DNA from: JALYNX01 sp035292605
Lineage (GTDB): Bacteria; Actinomycetota; Acidimicrobiia; Spongiisociales; ZC4RG35
Length of the DNA stretch: 9,462 bases
Direction of reading: 5' to 3'
Assembly (NCBI GenBank): GCA_035292605.1
Contig: DATDPT010000143.1
Span: forward strand, 1-9,462
Position 1 is the stretch's first letter. Every line of letters begins with the position of its first letter. Both the position numbers and the translations under genes were made by a program. Shown here in pieces: positions 1-6,591 of the stretch. The notes under the pieces were generated by a model that did not search any database, had not been told where the DNA came from, and saw nothing but the letters and a program-made list of their open reading frames with translations.

Positions 1-76
1 GGGAAATATCGACCTCGACGGCCAGGGGAAGTCGGGTGTGGCCCGGCAGGCGAAGCCTTGCATCGAACGACGACAT
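1..76 (-). CDS. 5' end of an unrecognised gene (partial)
   Basis: An open frame starts with ATG at 76-74 and runs off the left edge of the window, giving 25 residues that begin MSSFDARLRLPGHTRLPLAV. A GGGAG Shine-Dalgarno-like sequence (85-81) lies 4 nt upstream of the ATG. Repeat copy 1 and the end of the toxin gene lie upstream, so this would be the next minus-strand unit. I do not recognise the family. The frame is too short to exclude chance, and the call rests on the start codon, the ribosome-binding site and the uninterrupted frame. Confidence 0.45.
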   Translation of the reverse strand, partial: MSSFDARLRLPGHTRLPLAVEVDIS

Positions 77-179
77 CGGTCTCCCGTCACCCAGCCGTCG
101 CCCGCTACCCGACAGAATAGCAATCGTTCGAAAGCGCAACCGGGTGCGACTAGTTAATGAGCATCACGTGAGCGATGTG

Positions 180-199
180 GACCTGTCCCGTTTCTAAAG
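180..199 (-). repeat. Dispersed 20-bp module-end element, copy 1
   Basis: Plus-strand reading is GACCTGTCCCGTTTCTAAAG. It lies 4 nt downstream of the RelE-like toxin stop codon (204-206). Its outer part is a short inverted repeat, GGAC-CT-GTCC (179-188). The same element recurs at 796-814, 5971-5990 and 8129-8146. The surrounding 77-203 interval holds no gene that I can support. Confidence 0.8.
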
Positions 200-203
200 A
201 GGC

Positions 204-473
204 TTAGGAAGGTCGGTAGACCCGAGAGCGATGGTCGATGCGAACCACCTCGACGGTGCCGGCCTCCTCATTGACTCGATAGATGATCCGGTATGCTCCA
301 CGGCGGGCTGAGTGGTAAGCGCTCAACTCTGTCAGCAGCGGCTTGTCGACTCGATAAGGGTTATCGAGGAGGGGCCCCACCATGAACTCCACAATTGCCG
401 ACGCCATCTTGTTCGGGATCACAGTAAGTCCACGTTCGGCCGATGGTGCAACCACCAGCCTCCATTGGGTCAC
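204..473 (-). CDS. RelE/ParE-family toxin of a type II TA pair
   Basis: This 89-residue protein has the RelE/ParE-fold pattern: an N-terminal beta strand (QWRLVVAPSAERGL), a helical stretch with a GPLLDNPYRVDKPL segment, then ARRGAYRIIYRVNEE and a terminal VEVVRIDHRSRVYR. The basic/aromatic R-x-Y-R-x-x-Y core and the closing H-R-x-x-V-Y-R are typical of RelE-type mRNA interferases that cut mRNA on the ribosome. ParE-like gyrase poisons share the fold, so the biochemical target is inferred. The GTG start overlaps the antitoxin stop as GTGA, so translation is probably coupled. Length is normal for the family and the gene appears intact. Confidence 0.88.
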   Translation of the reverse strand: MTQWRLVVAPSAERGLTVIPNKMASAIVEFMVGPLLDNPYRVDKPLLTELSAYHSARRGAYRIIYRVNEEAGTVEVVRIDHRSRVYRPS

Positions 474-745
474 TTCTCGAGGTACTTCCCGTGCAGCTCA
501 TCGCCGCTCACGAATCGCCCCGAGTCGATCTCGGCCTGTCCCTTTTGAATCTCTTCAAGTGCTCCGGGAGTGGAGAGGATGTCCAGTGTCTCCTCCAAGG
601 ACTCCAGGTCGTCGGGGCTCACGAGTACGGCAGCGGGTCGGCCCCGCCTGGTGAGAACGACTCGCTCGTGGTGATGCTCGACTCGATCGACCATTTCTGA
701 GAGACGCTTCTTCACTTCGGCCAACGGAAGCGTTGAGTCATTCAT
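470..745 (-). CDS. Phd/YefM-family antitoxin
   Basis: The N-terminus MNDSTLPLAEVKKRLSEMVD followed by RVVLTRRGRPAAVLVSPDDLESLEETLDIL is the Phd/YefM DNA-binding fold. The C-terminal stretch (about 30 residues, ending GDELHGKYLEK) should wrap and neutralise the RelE-like toxin encoded next. I chose the ATG at 745 (91 residues) rather than the GTG at 766 or the ATG at 751. A TACAAT -10 box at 753-758 sits 7 nt upstream of 745, which would give a leaderless transcript, and the family normally starts just before the LPLxEVK motif. Starting at 766 would add seven residues and place the -10 box inside the gene. Phd/YefM proteins usually repress their own operon. Confidence 0.88.
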   Translation of the reverse strand: MNDSTLPLAEVKKRLSEMVDRVEHHHERVVLTRRGRPAAVLVSPDDLESLEETLDILSTPGALEEIQKGQAEIDSGRFVSGDELHGKYLEK

Positions 746-752
746 GACCATA

Positions 753-781
753 ATTGTAGTCACCAACTGGGGGAGATGGAA
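753..781 (-). promoter_or_regulatory. Leaderless promoter of the YefM-RelE operon
   Basis: On the minus strand, a TTCCAT -35-like hexamer (781-776), a 17-bp spacer and a TACAAT -10 box (758-753) precede the ATG at 745 by 7 nt. The -10 box is strong and the -35 is weak. The region resembles the MazE promoter at 6563-6591, sharing TTCCA, a 17-bp spacer, GGTGA just before the -10 and TACAMT. Confidence 0.6.
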
Positions 782-795
782 GACGGATCATCCAA

Positions 796-814
796 GACTC
801 GTCCCGTTTCTAAG
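796..814 (-). repeat. Dispersed 20-bp module-end element, copy 2
   Basis: Plus-strand reading is GACTCGTCCCGTTTCTAAG, one base shorter than copy 1 at the A run. It contains the TAG stop codon (812-810) of the ABC ATPase gene. It ends about 15 bp from the -35 box of the YefM-RelE operon, so it marks the exact joint between two minus-strand units. Confidence 0.8.
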
Positions 815-1490
815 TGCGACTGGTTGGTGATGTCGACACGCCGTCGCGGATGGTCATCTCGCGCATGCTGTACGCAGCCACCCGAGGGTCGTGGGTCACC
901 AGGATCAGAGTGAGACCGGTGCTGTCGACGAGGCCAACGAGGACTTCAAGCAGGGCTTCGGATGACAAGGAGTCCAGGGCACCGGTCGGCTCGTCTGCGA
1001 AGACCATGCTCGGCTCGTGCACTAGGGCCCGGGCCACGGCCACCCGCTGGCGCTGGCCACCGGAAAGCTCGGCCGGGCTTCGGTCGACGAGGTCGCCGAC
1101 TCCGATCCTGTCCAACCAGGCCCCTGCCGAGGCGAATGCGGACCGGCGATCGGTGCCGTCTAGGAGCAGCGGAAGTGCCACATTCTCGGCCACGGTCAGG
1201 TCGGGGACCAGTGAGCCGAACTGGAAGACGAATCCGAAGTGACGTCTTCGCACGAGTGTTCGCTCCCGCTGGCCCAATTGGTCGATCCGCGTCCCCTGGT
1301 ATGTCACCTCGCCACCATCGGGGAGCTGAATCCCGGCCAGGCAGTGGAGGAGGGTCGACTTGCCCGATCCGCTGGGACCGGTGATGGCCAGGATCTCGCC
1401 CTGGCGCACGTCCAGGTCGACACCGCGCAGGGCCGGTGTCTGTTCGAAGGACTTCTCGAGTCGACGACAGGCGAGGATTGGACCGTTCAT
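810..1490 (-). CDS. ABC transporter ATP-binding protein (MacB/LolD-like)
   Basis: This is a complete 226-residue nucleotide-binding domain. It shows Walker A GPSGSGKST (residues 38-46), Q-loop glutamine Q90, signature LSGGQ (142-146), Walker B MVFADE (162-167), the D-loop PTGALD, and switch histidine H200. The class matches the stand-alone ATPases that power FtsX/MacB-type permeases, which act in export or envelope stress rather than solute import. The start is fixed by an ATGA overlap with the PadR stop codon and a GAGGTGG ribosome-binding site. The obvious partner is the divergent permease at 2041-4251. The stop codon lies inside repeat copy 2, so the C-terminal tail (STSPTSRT) may have been shaped by that element. 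Confidence 0.95.
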   Translation of the reverse strand: MNGPILACRRLEKSFEQTPALRGVDLDVRQGEILAITGPSGSGKSTLLHCLAGIQLPDGGEVTYQGTRIDQLGQRERTLVRRRHFGFVFQFGSLVPDLTVAENVALPLLLDGTDRRSAFASAGAWLDRIGVGDLVDRSPAELSGGQRQRVAVARALVHEPSMVFADEPTGALDSLSSEALLEVLVGLVDSTGLTLILVTHDPRVAAYSMREMTIRDGVSTSPTSRT

Positions 1491-1996
1491 CCAACCACCT
1501 CTGCGGCCAGTGCCGCGATCCTGTCCGAGGCGAGTTCGATCCAGCGCAGGTCCGCCTCGAGGTGGAAGAGGGCGTGGTCTGCCAGAAGCTTGTCGCCGAG
1601 GCCGCCGGATCGTTTCATCGCGGTGAGCTCACGCATCCGATCGAGGTGGAGGGCTCGCTGCGCGTCGAGGAAGGGGACCGGGTCACGCGAGGTGAGCAGG
1701 GAAACCACGACTTTGGCGTAGAGCACCGGCTGGAGATGGGGCGCCGGCGGCTCCGGTGTGAAGAGCCAGGCGGATGTTTCTTCATGACCTTGGCCCGTGA
1801 TCCCGTACAGCTTCCGATCGGGACCGGCGTCCTGTTCTACTCCCTCGAGGCGGACCAGACCGTCCCGCTCCAGCCGGCCGAGGGTCGAGTACACCTGGCC
1901 GATGTGCAACGGGCGGCCACGTGGAAAATGGCGGTCGTAGCTCTGTTTCAGTCTGTAGCCATGAGCCGGGCTCTGATCGACCAGGCCCAACAGCAC
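1487..1996 (-). CDS. PadR-family transcriptional regulator
   Basis: This 169-residue protein has an N-terminal PadR winged helix: LLGLVDQSPAHGYRLKQ, then IGQVYSTLGRLERDGLVRLEG, then a wing with KLYGITGQGHEE. The helical C-terminal half (about residues 85-165) is the dimerisation region of the PadR-s1/AcrR-like-tail type. PadR proteins repress neighbouring transporters and are released by a ligand. Here it overlaps the ATPase start by 4 nt and faces the permease, so it probably represses all three. The start is GTG at 1996. No other start codon lies in frame between it and the upstream stop, although family members usually carry a few more residues before LLGL. An ATG that overlaps it (1998) is out of frame. 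Confidence 0.92.
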   Translation of the reverse strand: MLLGLVDQSPAHGYRLKQSYDRHFPRGRPLHIGQVYSTLGRLERDGLVRLEGVEQDAGPDRKLYGITGQGHEETSAWLFTPEPPAPHLQPVLYAKVVVSLLTSRDPVPFLDAQRALHLDRMRELTAMKRSGGLGDKLLADHALFHLEADLRWIELASDRIAALAAEVVG

Positions 1997-2040
1997 ATGA
2001 GGTAGCTGCCGGCAACACGCTCTGGATCGGTTCCCGCTTC
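1997..2040. promoter_or_regulatory. Compact divergent region, likely PadR operator
   Basis: Only 44 bp separate the PadR GTG from the first ATG of the permease, so both promoters and the repressor site must sit here or inside the flanking genes. The palindrome TGCCGGCA (2007-2014) is embedded in GCTGCCGGCAAC and is the best operator candidate. I see no convincing -10 box for either gene. Confidence 0.35.
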
Positions 2041-4251
2041 ATGTTCGGCCGGGCCGGGAGGATCGGTCAGGTTGCCCTCATCGCCTTCGGTGTAGCAGTC
2101 GCCAGTGCCCTGCTCTTCGCCCTCACCGCGATCCCCAACGCCGTGGCCGATCGACAGCAGCGGGACGCGGTGAGGAGCTGGCTCACGTCCAGTCCCGAAA
2201 CGAATGAGGCGGCCGGGACCGGGCTGATCGCGGTAGGTGACGACCTATATCGTGGTTTGGGTCTGACCCACGTCCTTGTGGCGTCGAGTGCCGGTCAAAC
2301 CCCTCAGTTGTTCGACCAGCCACTGCCGACGGGGAAGGCCCTGGTGTCCCCTCACCTCTCCGAACTCCTGGAGTCCGACCCCTCCTTTCAGGATCGCCTC
2401 GCCGGCGAGCCGGTCGGGATCCTGTCAGATCAGTTCCTGCTCGATCCAGACGAACTGGTGTCGGTCTCCCGTGTCGATGCGAGCGTGATACTGGCCACCG
2501 GTTCGGCTCGGGGAATCCCCGGTGACGGGATGCCCGGGGCGGACGGTGACATCCCAGCCGAAGTCGCCCTCGTGGTGAGCATGGCGATCATCGTCCTCGC
2601 CCTCCCGGTGGTGGTGTTCATCTTCTCTGCTACCAGGTTCGGCGCCGAGCGGCGTCGGGAGAGGATGAGCGCCCTTGCGCTCGCTGGCGCCGAAGGCCGC
2701 CAGATCCGCCGGTTCATGATGATCGAATCGATTACGGCCACCGTCTTTGGTCTGGTGGCGGGATACGGGCTATTCCTGATCATCCGGCCCGTACTGTCGA
2801 GACTACAGCTAGGTGGGCGCCCCAGCTTCTCCGGGTCGGTGACCCCGCTGCCATGGCTGGTGGTCGCCGTGGTGTCATTCGTTTTGATGTCCGGGGTGTT
2901 CGCGTCCCTGGCCGGAACGAAACGAGCTGCGAGTGATCCGCTCGCGTCTCCGATCCGTAATCAGTCGTCGAGACGGTCCGGCACATTGGCTTTCCTCATT
3001 CTCGGTCTCGGTTCGGCGGGCCTGATGGTGGGGATCTCGTCTCCCTCAGACACCGACGCCCCTCACCCATTGGCACTGGTCGGGCTGGTTCTCGTGGCTG
3101 TCGGGCTGGTTTTCGTCGGCAGGCCCTTCATCGCCGCCATCGGCCAGTTCTTGGCGCGTCGATCATCCAGCGGTGTAGTGGTCCTGGGCGGCAAGCGAAT
3201 GGAGACCAATCCCGAGGAGATCAGCCGCCCGCTGACTGCTGTCGTCACCGGGGTGTTCGTGGTCGCAGCCTTCTTCACCATCACCGGCACGCTCCTTCGT
3301 TCCAGCAACTTCAGGTATCAGGGACTTCCACCCGAGACCCTGGTTGTGGAGGCGACTCCGGCGGAGTTGCCGGCGGTCGCCGACTCACTGATGCGACGCC
3401 CGGATGTGGAAGCGACGGTGAGATTGGGTCTGGCCGAGGTCCGGACCGAGTCAGGGGACTGGATGGGCCTCGGGGTGATCGCCGACTGCGACGACCTCGC
3501 CGAGGTGGTCGGATTGGTGGTCGACGACTGCACGTCAGGCGTGCTGGTCGCGTTCGACGAGGGTCTGGCCTCTGGGGCCACGCTCGTCGTGTCATCGTCG
3601 CCGCCGATGAGCGAGCTCGGGGAAGAGACGACAGTCCGCTACGAAGCCGGCGTGTTCCGCGGGGAGTATGCGGCGGCGGTCGTGATCGACCCCGACCTGT
3701 TGAGTGACGCCTTCCTCTCCCAAGTATCGGAGGGTCAAGTGCTCGCAGTGATGAACGACGGGGTCGACGTCGAGACCCTGCGAAACAGGGTGCTGTCGGA
3801 GCACCCCACTGCCTGGGTGCGGACCGTGACCGAGATCGAAACCGAGCAGCAGTCGGCAGCGATCGAGTTCCGAACCCTGGCCACGATCGGTCTTGTCGTG
3901 GTCCTCGTCGTTGCCGCCTTCAGCATGGCGGTGGGCACCGCTTCCCATCTTCTGCAACGGGGTGAGGCGTTCGCCTTCCTCAAAGCTGGGGGGCTCCTGC
4001 CCGGTCAGTTGCGTGGTCTCCTCGCCTTCGAGTCGGCTGTGCCGCTGATCGCCTCCGCGGGCCTCGGTGTCGTGCTCGGGGTGGCGGCTGGGAGTGCTGT
4101 CGCGGTGTCCGCGGGCACCAGCCCAGATGTGCCTTGGGGCTCGGTCGGACTGGTCTACATCGGGGCCATCGTTCTGGCGGCTGTGGTGTGGGCCGGGTTC
4201 GCTCCTCTGGTTGATCGCGTCACATCTCCGGCCGGGCTCCATTTCGAGTAG
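2041..4251 (+). CDS. FtsX/MacB-like ABC transporter permease
   Basis: Counted from ATG 2041, this 736-residue integral membrane protein has about ten transmembrane segments: residues 10-30, 175-197, 228-248, 270-291, 315-332, 343-370, 398-418, 613-637, 660-690 and 701-722. Two large non-membrane domains lie at about 31-174 and 419-612. This is the duplicated FtsX-type architecture seen in antimicrobial-peptide and lipoprotein exporters. Basic cytoplasmic loops such as FGAERRRERMSALALAGA would couple to the ATPase. The frame stays open upstream to a GTG at 1921, but those 40 residues look like antisense of padR. The residues just before 2041 (NTLWIGSRF) do resemble a permease N-terminus, yet no ATG, GTG or TTG lies between 1921 and 2041. 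The ATPase partner is at 810-1490. The substrate is unknown. Confidence 0.93.
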   Translation: MFGRAGRIGQVALIAFGVAVASALLFALTAIPNAVADRQQRDAVRSWLTSSPETNEAAGTGLIAVGDDLYRGLGLTHVLVASSAGQTPQLFDQPLPTGKALVSPHLSELLESDPSFQDRLAGEPVGILSDQFLLDPDELVSVSRVDASVILATGSARGIPGDGMPGADGDIPAEVALVVSMAIIVLALPVVVFIFSATRFGAERRRERMSALALAGAEGRQIRRFMMIESITATVFGLVAGYGLFLIIRPVLSRLQLGGRPSFSGSVTPLPWLVVAVVSFVLMSGVFASLAGTKRAASDPLASPIRNQSSRRSGTLAFLILGLGSAGLMVGISSPSDTDAPHPLALVGLVLVAVGLVFVGRPFIAAIGQFLARRSSSGVVVLGGKRMETNPEEISRPLTAVVTGVFVVAAFFTITGTLLRSSNFRYQGLPPETLVVEATPAELPAVADSLMRRPDVEATVRLGLAEVRTESGDWMGLGVIADCDDLAEVVGLVVDDCTSGVLVAFDEGLASGATLVVSSSPPMSELGEETTVRYEAGVFRGEYAAAVVIDPDLLSDAFLSQVSEGQVLAVMNDGVDVETLRNRVLSEHPTAWVRTVTEIETEQQSAAIEFRTLATIGLVVVLVVAAFSMAVGTASHLLQRGEAFAFLKAGGLLPGQLRGLLAFESAVPLIASAGLGVVLGVAAGSAVAVSAGTSPDVPWGSVGLVYIGAIVLAAVVWAGFAPLVDRVTSPAGLHFE

Positions 4252-4297
4252 CAGATGGCGGGTTCCAGCCGCACCATGTGACAGTCCCTTGACGAGT

Positions 4298-4311
4298 GCT
4301 CTTCTCAGAGC
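4298..4311. terminator. Weak hairpin in the convergent gap
   Basis: GCTCT-tctc-AGAGC forms a 5-bp stem with a 4-nt loop between the permease stop (4251) and the end of the DUF5808-like gene (4365). There is no T tract. It is the only structure I see in the 113-bp convergent gap 4252-4364, and it could equally be chance. Confidence 0.25.
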
Positions 4312-4364
4312 CTCGGTCGCGACACGTTCCCCGGCTTCCGACTCGTCGCGCTCGTTGCTGGGCG

Positions 4365-4646
4365 CTACTTGCCGAAGAGCCTGGCCAGCACTCCGAAGTT
4401 CGGCGCCCAGCCAACACCGAACACCTTCCCGGAAAAGACCGGACCCTCCGGATTCCAGTACGTGTTCCGCACCCGCTCGAATGTCGGTACACGGAAGTCA
4501 TAGGGCACGACGTTGGCGACCGTCCCGTTCCACGTTCTCTGATCCGGTGGCTTCCGGAGCTGCTGGACGATTGCGACAACCCCAATGATCGCAAGGGCGA
4601 GCCGCCAGATGTCCTTGGCAGTCAACACCCGCCGTTTGTTGTCCAT
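4365..4646 (-). CDS. Small membrane protein with DUF5808-like C-terminus
   Basis: This 93-residue protein has one predicted membrane segment near the N-terminus (about residues 13-29, WRLALAIIGVVAIVQQL). It ends with YWNPEGPVFSGKVFGVGWAPNFG (about residues 63-85), which fits the NPEDPR-F-x-KRFGxGWxxNFG pattern of the DUF5808 family as I remember it. The function is unknown. DUF5808 segments often follow membrane helices in Gram-positive proteins. The gene converges on the permease and diverges from fic with 105 bp between. The ATG is preceded by CACGGGG, not a well-spaced ribosome-binding site, so initiation is unclear. Confidence 0.75.
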   Translation of the reverse strand: MDNKRRVLTAKDIWRLALAIIGVVAIVQQLRKPPDQRTWNGTVANVVPYDFRVPTFERVRNTYWNPEGPVFSGKVFGVGWAPNFGVLARLFGK

Positions 4647-4738
4647 CCCCGTGAGACTAATGGGGGCGGCTGTGAGGCCGGGCAGCTCACAAAGTGTTCT
4701 GACTCCTCTTTTAGCAGCCTAAGGACTCATAAACCTGA

Positions 4739-4744
4739 TAAACT
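4739..4744 (+). promoter_or_regulatory. Leaderless -10 box of the fic gene
   Basis: TAAACT lies 7 nt before the ATG at 4752, which would place the transcription start at or next to the start codon. No convincing -35 box is present at 17 bp. Upstream, TTAG-CAGC-CTAA (4711-4722) is a small inverted repeat flanked by two GACTC copies (4701-4705, 4724-4728), a possible regulator site. Confidence 0.5.
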
Positions 4745-4751
4745 CCGAGTT

Positions 4752-5873
4752 ATGGAAGCCCAGGTCCTGAAATGGACTGACCAATTCGGACGGACGTATC
4801 CATACTTCCCGTACAACGCGAGCCTCATCGCGGACGCTGAGATCGAGTCTTCTTCAGACGCGGCACTTGCTGTTGCTGAGGCTTCGAGGTCGCTTGGATC
4901 GGTGCCGGCCCTTCCCGTCGCCGGGATAGCCTCGGTCCTCTATCGGTCGGAATCGAGTGCGTCCTCGTTGATCGAGGGCGTAGGGCCGGGTCCCCGTCGG
5001 ATTCTCGAAGCCGAGATCGCGGGTGAAGCCGAGATCGACGATGAGGAGGCGCGTCGGGTTATCAGCAACCTCGCAGCGCTGCGCGACGCGATGAAGACTG
5101 AGATACCAGCAGGACCCGATGATCTCCTGCGTTGGCACCGGAAGCTGATGGCGGGACATCCGAGGATGCCCGCCGAAACGATTGGTGCTTTCCGAACCAG
5201 ACAGAACTGGATAGGAGGTGACGCTGCGGGGCCTCGCAACGCAGAGTTCGTCCCGCCGCGACCGGAGGAAGTCCCAGCTCTGATGGACGACTTGGTCGCC
5301 TTCTGCACTCGTACCGATCTCACTCCCGTGGCTCACGCGGCGATTGCTCACGCCCGTTTTGAGGTGATCCATCCGTTCGCGGATGGCAACGGGCGCGTTG
5401 GTCGACTGCTAATTCAACAACTTCTCCGTCGACGACTCACTCTGCCGTCTCCGATACCCGTGTCAGTCGTTTGGGCTGAAGACATCGACCGGTACGTCGA
5501 AGGTTTGCGTGCCTACCAGGACGGAGGTGTCGATAGCTGGCTCCAGTTCTTCTCGCTGGGAGTCATCGAAGCTGTTGGTTGGATGACCGATATCTCCGAA
5601 CGGATCACAGCGTTGATTGAAGAATTCAAAACGCGCGTCGACACACGCGGAGAATCTGTGACGGTTCGTGTCATCGAGGATCTGTCTGATTATCCAATCG
5701 TGGATAGCCAGACGGTCGCCAGTCGCTATGGAGTTGCTCCCCAAAGTGCGCATGCTGCGCTCCTACGACTTGAGACAGCGGGGATCCTCAGCGAGCGGGC
5801 GTTCGCCCGGAGGCGAAAGGGCCGACCGCGCCGAATGCTCGCTGCGACTGAGTTGATCGAGCTCCTGGCCTGA
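4752..5873 (+). CDS. Fic-domain protein, class II, with winged-helix tail
   Basis: From ATG 4752 the protein has 373 residues. It carries an N-terminal Fic_N-like region and the Fic core motif HPFADGNGRVGR (207-218) with the catalytic histidine H207 and phosphate-binding N213-G214-R215. The target-docking flap region is GAFRTRQNWIGG (145-156). An inhibitory motif S71-x3-E75-G76 (SSLIEG) precedes the Fic core, which defines class II: the glutamate blocks ATP positioning in the resting state. The C-terminus (about 305-360) is a winged helix (VDSQTVASRYGVAPQSAHAALLRLETAGILS), common in free-standing Fic proteins. Fic enzymes usually transfer AMP to target proteins. The target here is unknown, and no separate antitoxin gene is adjacent. 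All catalytic residues are present. The frame extends upstream to 4296, but that part is antisense of the DUF5808-like gene. Confidence 0.95.
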   Translation: MEAQVLKWTDQFGRTYPYFPYNASLIADAEIESSSDAALAVAEASRSLGSVPALPVAGIASVLYRSESSASSLIEGVGPGPRRILEAEIAGEAEIDDEEARRVISNLAALRDAMKTEIPAGPDDLLRWHRKLMAGHPRMPAETIGAFRTRQNWIGGDAAGPRNAEFVPPRPEEVPALMDDLVAFCTRTDLTPVAHAAIAHARFEVIHPFADGNGRVGRLLIQQLLRRRLTLPSPIPVSVVWAEDIDRYVEGLRAYQDGGVDSWLQFFSLGVIEAVGWMTDISERITALIEEFKTRVDTRGESVTVRVIEDLSDYPIVDSQTVASRYGVAPQSAHAALLRLETAGILSERAFARRRKGRPRRMLAATELIELLA

Positions 5874-5885
5874 ATGAGGCCAGGA
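5863..5885 (+). terminator. Perfect 9-bp hairpin over the fic stop codon
   Basis: TCCTGGCCT (5863-5871), loop GAATG, then AGGCCAGGA (5877-5885). The stop codon TGA (5871-5873) starts on the last base of the left arm and runs into the loop. No T run follows, as in many terminators of high-GC bacteria. The symmetry would also let it act on transcripts arriving from the opposite strand. Confidence 0.6.
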
Positions 5886-5963
5886 CCGACGTCCATCCAC
5901 TCGATTCAACCGACATCGGTTTGACACGATCACTGGTGTGGAGATGGTGTCCCTGCGACTCAT

Positions 5964-5994
5964 GGGCCTAGACACGTCCCGTTTCCAAAGGCCC
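5964..5994 (-). repeat. Dispersed module-end element, copy 3, inside a hairpin
   Basis: The element itself is 5971-5990, plus-strand GACACGTCCCGTTTCCAAAG. It is held between GGGCCT (5964-5969) and AGGCCC (5989-5994), a perfect 6-bp stem whose 19-nt loop contains most of the element. It starts 19 nt downstream of the MazF stop codon (6013-6015). A smaller hairpin AACCG-acat-CGGTT (5908-5921) lies on the fic side of the gap. Confidence 0.75.
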
Positions 5995-6012
5995 TGCGTT
6001 GGGCTGGCGTTG

Positions 6013-6330
6013 TCAGTTGAGGCCGAGAACGGTAAGAAGGGCGGCGTCAACGCCCCACTGCTTCTCCGGCGTGAGATGCCCAGCGAGGTCACCTAGACGG
6101 CTGAGGTCCACAGCTCCGACGTGCTCGACAAGGACTCGTGTCTGAGTGTCCTCTACGTCTACCTCTGGACGGAACGACGCTGGTTTCGCGCTAGTGGATG
6201 TTGGCGCCACCAACACCACGGAGCGAGGTAGGAAGGTGTCGGACTGGACGACAACTCCAAAACGACGTCCGTATTGCTCATGGCCCACTCCCTTGGGGAG
6301 ACGGAGGGCAAAGACGTCACCCCGGCGCAC
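6013..6330 (-). CDS. mazF: MazF/PemK-family toxin
   Basis: This 105-residue protein begins MRRGDVFALRLPKG and continues YGRRFGVVVQSDTFLPRSVVLVAPTSTS, then RVLVEHVGAVDLSRLGDLAGHL and a closing helix to LGLN. This is the MazF/PemK/CcdB fold order: the RRGDV start strand, the RP/RFGVVVQ strand, the VVLVAPTSTS strand and the conserved (D/E)Q/EHV-x-A/TVD segment before a C-terminal helix. MazF enzymes cleave single-stranded RNA at short motifs. The cleavage motif cannot be read from sequence. The start is GTG at 6330 with GGAGAG about 7 nt upstream, overlapping the antitoxin gene by 14 bp. Confidence 0.93.
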   Translation of the reverse strand: MRRGDVFALRLPKGVGHEQYGRRFGVVVQSDTFLPRSVVLVAPTSTSAKPASFRPEVDVEDTQTRVLVEHVGAVDLSRLGDLAGHLTPEKQWGVDAALLTVLGLN

Positions 6331-6556
6331 GAAGACTCTCCATCAGGTCGGCGACCATGGCCATCTCGGCGCGGTCCGCTTCATCGGCTTCCAATGCAGC
6401 GACCTCGGCCGCCAGGGCCTTACGGTCGTGTAGTCGTGAAGCCGCGTCGACCAATGCGATGCGGATCGCTTCAGAACGTGTTAGCCCTGTTGCTTCAAGC
6501 TGGGCGAGGGCCTTGAGAGCGTCTTCATCGAGTCGCACTGATACTGCTTGCGGCAT
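6317..6556 (-). CDS. Ribbon-helix-helix antitoxin (MazE/CopG type)
   Basis: In this 79-residue protein, residues 1-40 (PQAVSVRLDEDALKALAQLEATGLTRSEAIRIALVDAA) form a ribbon-helix-helix DNA-binding domain. The rest is an acidic, alanine-rich helix (AEVAALEADEADRAEMAMVADLMESL) suited to binding the MazF toxin. The ATG at 6556 lies 6 nt after a TACACT -10 box, so the mRNA is probably leaderless. An imperfect palindrome across the promoter is a plausible site for autorepression by the antitoxin-toxin complex. Confidence 0.9.
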   Translation of the reverse strand: MPQAVSVRLDEDALKALAQLEATGLTRSEAIRIALVDAASRLHDRKALAAEVAALEADEADRAEMAMVADLMESLRAPG

Positions 6557-6562
6557 GACTCG

Positions 6563-6591
6563 AGTGTATCACCAGACGTAATACATTGGAA
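6563..6591 (-). promoter_or_regulatory. MazE leaderless promoter with operator-like palindrome
   Basis: On the minus strand, TTCCAA (6591-6586), a 17-bp spacer and TACACT (6568-6563) lie 6 nt before the ATG. AGTGTAT (6563-6569) and ATACATT (6581-6587) form an imperfect inverted repeat (6 of 7 bases) that covers the -10 and reaches the -35, as expected of an autorepressor site. Confidence 0.6.

Noticed and set aside
162..176. Palindrome TCACGTGA with CATC/GATG arms as a terminator
   Set aside because: The arms are only 4 bp with no T tract; TCACGTGA may simply be a chance 8-bp palindrome, so I did not list it as a feature.
1239..1721. Plus-strand open frame opposite the ABC ATPase and PadR
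   Set aside because: High-GC shadow frame; the minus-strand proteins carry clear Walker, signature and PadR motifs and this one carries none.
3592..4242. A 216-residue minus-strand frame opposite the permease
   Set aside because: Composition rich in H, R, G and P, with no domain or membrane pattern. The plus strand encodes clear transmembrane helices over the same bases.
4252..4364. A small gene in the permease/DUF5808 convergent gap
   Set aside because: No start codon with ribosome-binding site and no coding pattern on either strand.
4296..4751. A 152-residue N-terminal extension of the Fic protein
   Set aside because: It is antisense to the DUF5808-like gene, arginine- and proline-rich with no Fic-family pattern, while ATG 4752 has a well-placed -10 box and begins a normal Fic N-terminus.
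5921..5949. Perfect TTGACA box (5921-5926) on the plus strand
   Set aside because: No -10 box at the right distance (ATGGTG at 17 bp) and no plus-strand gene follows, so it is probably chance.
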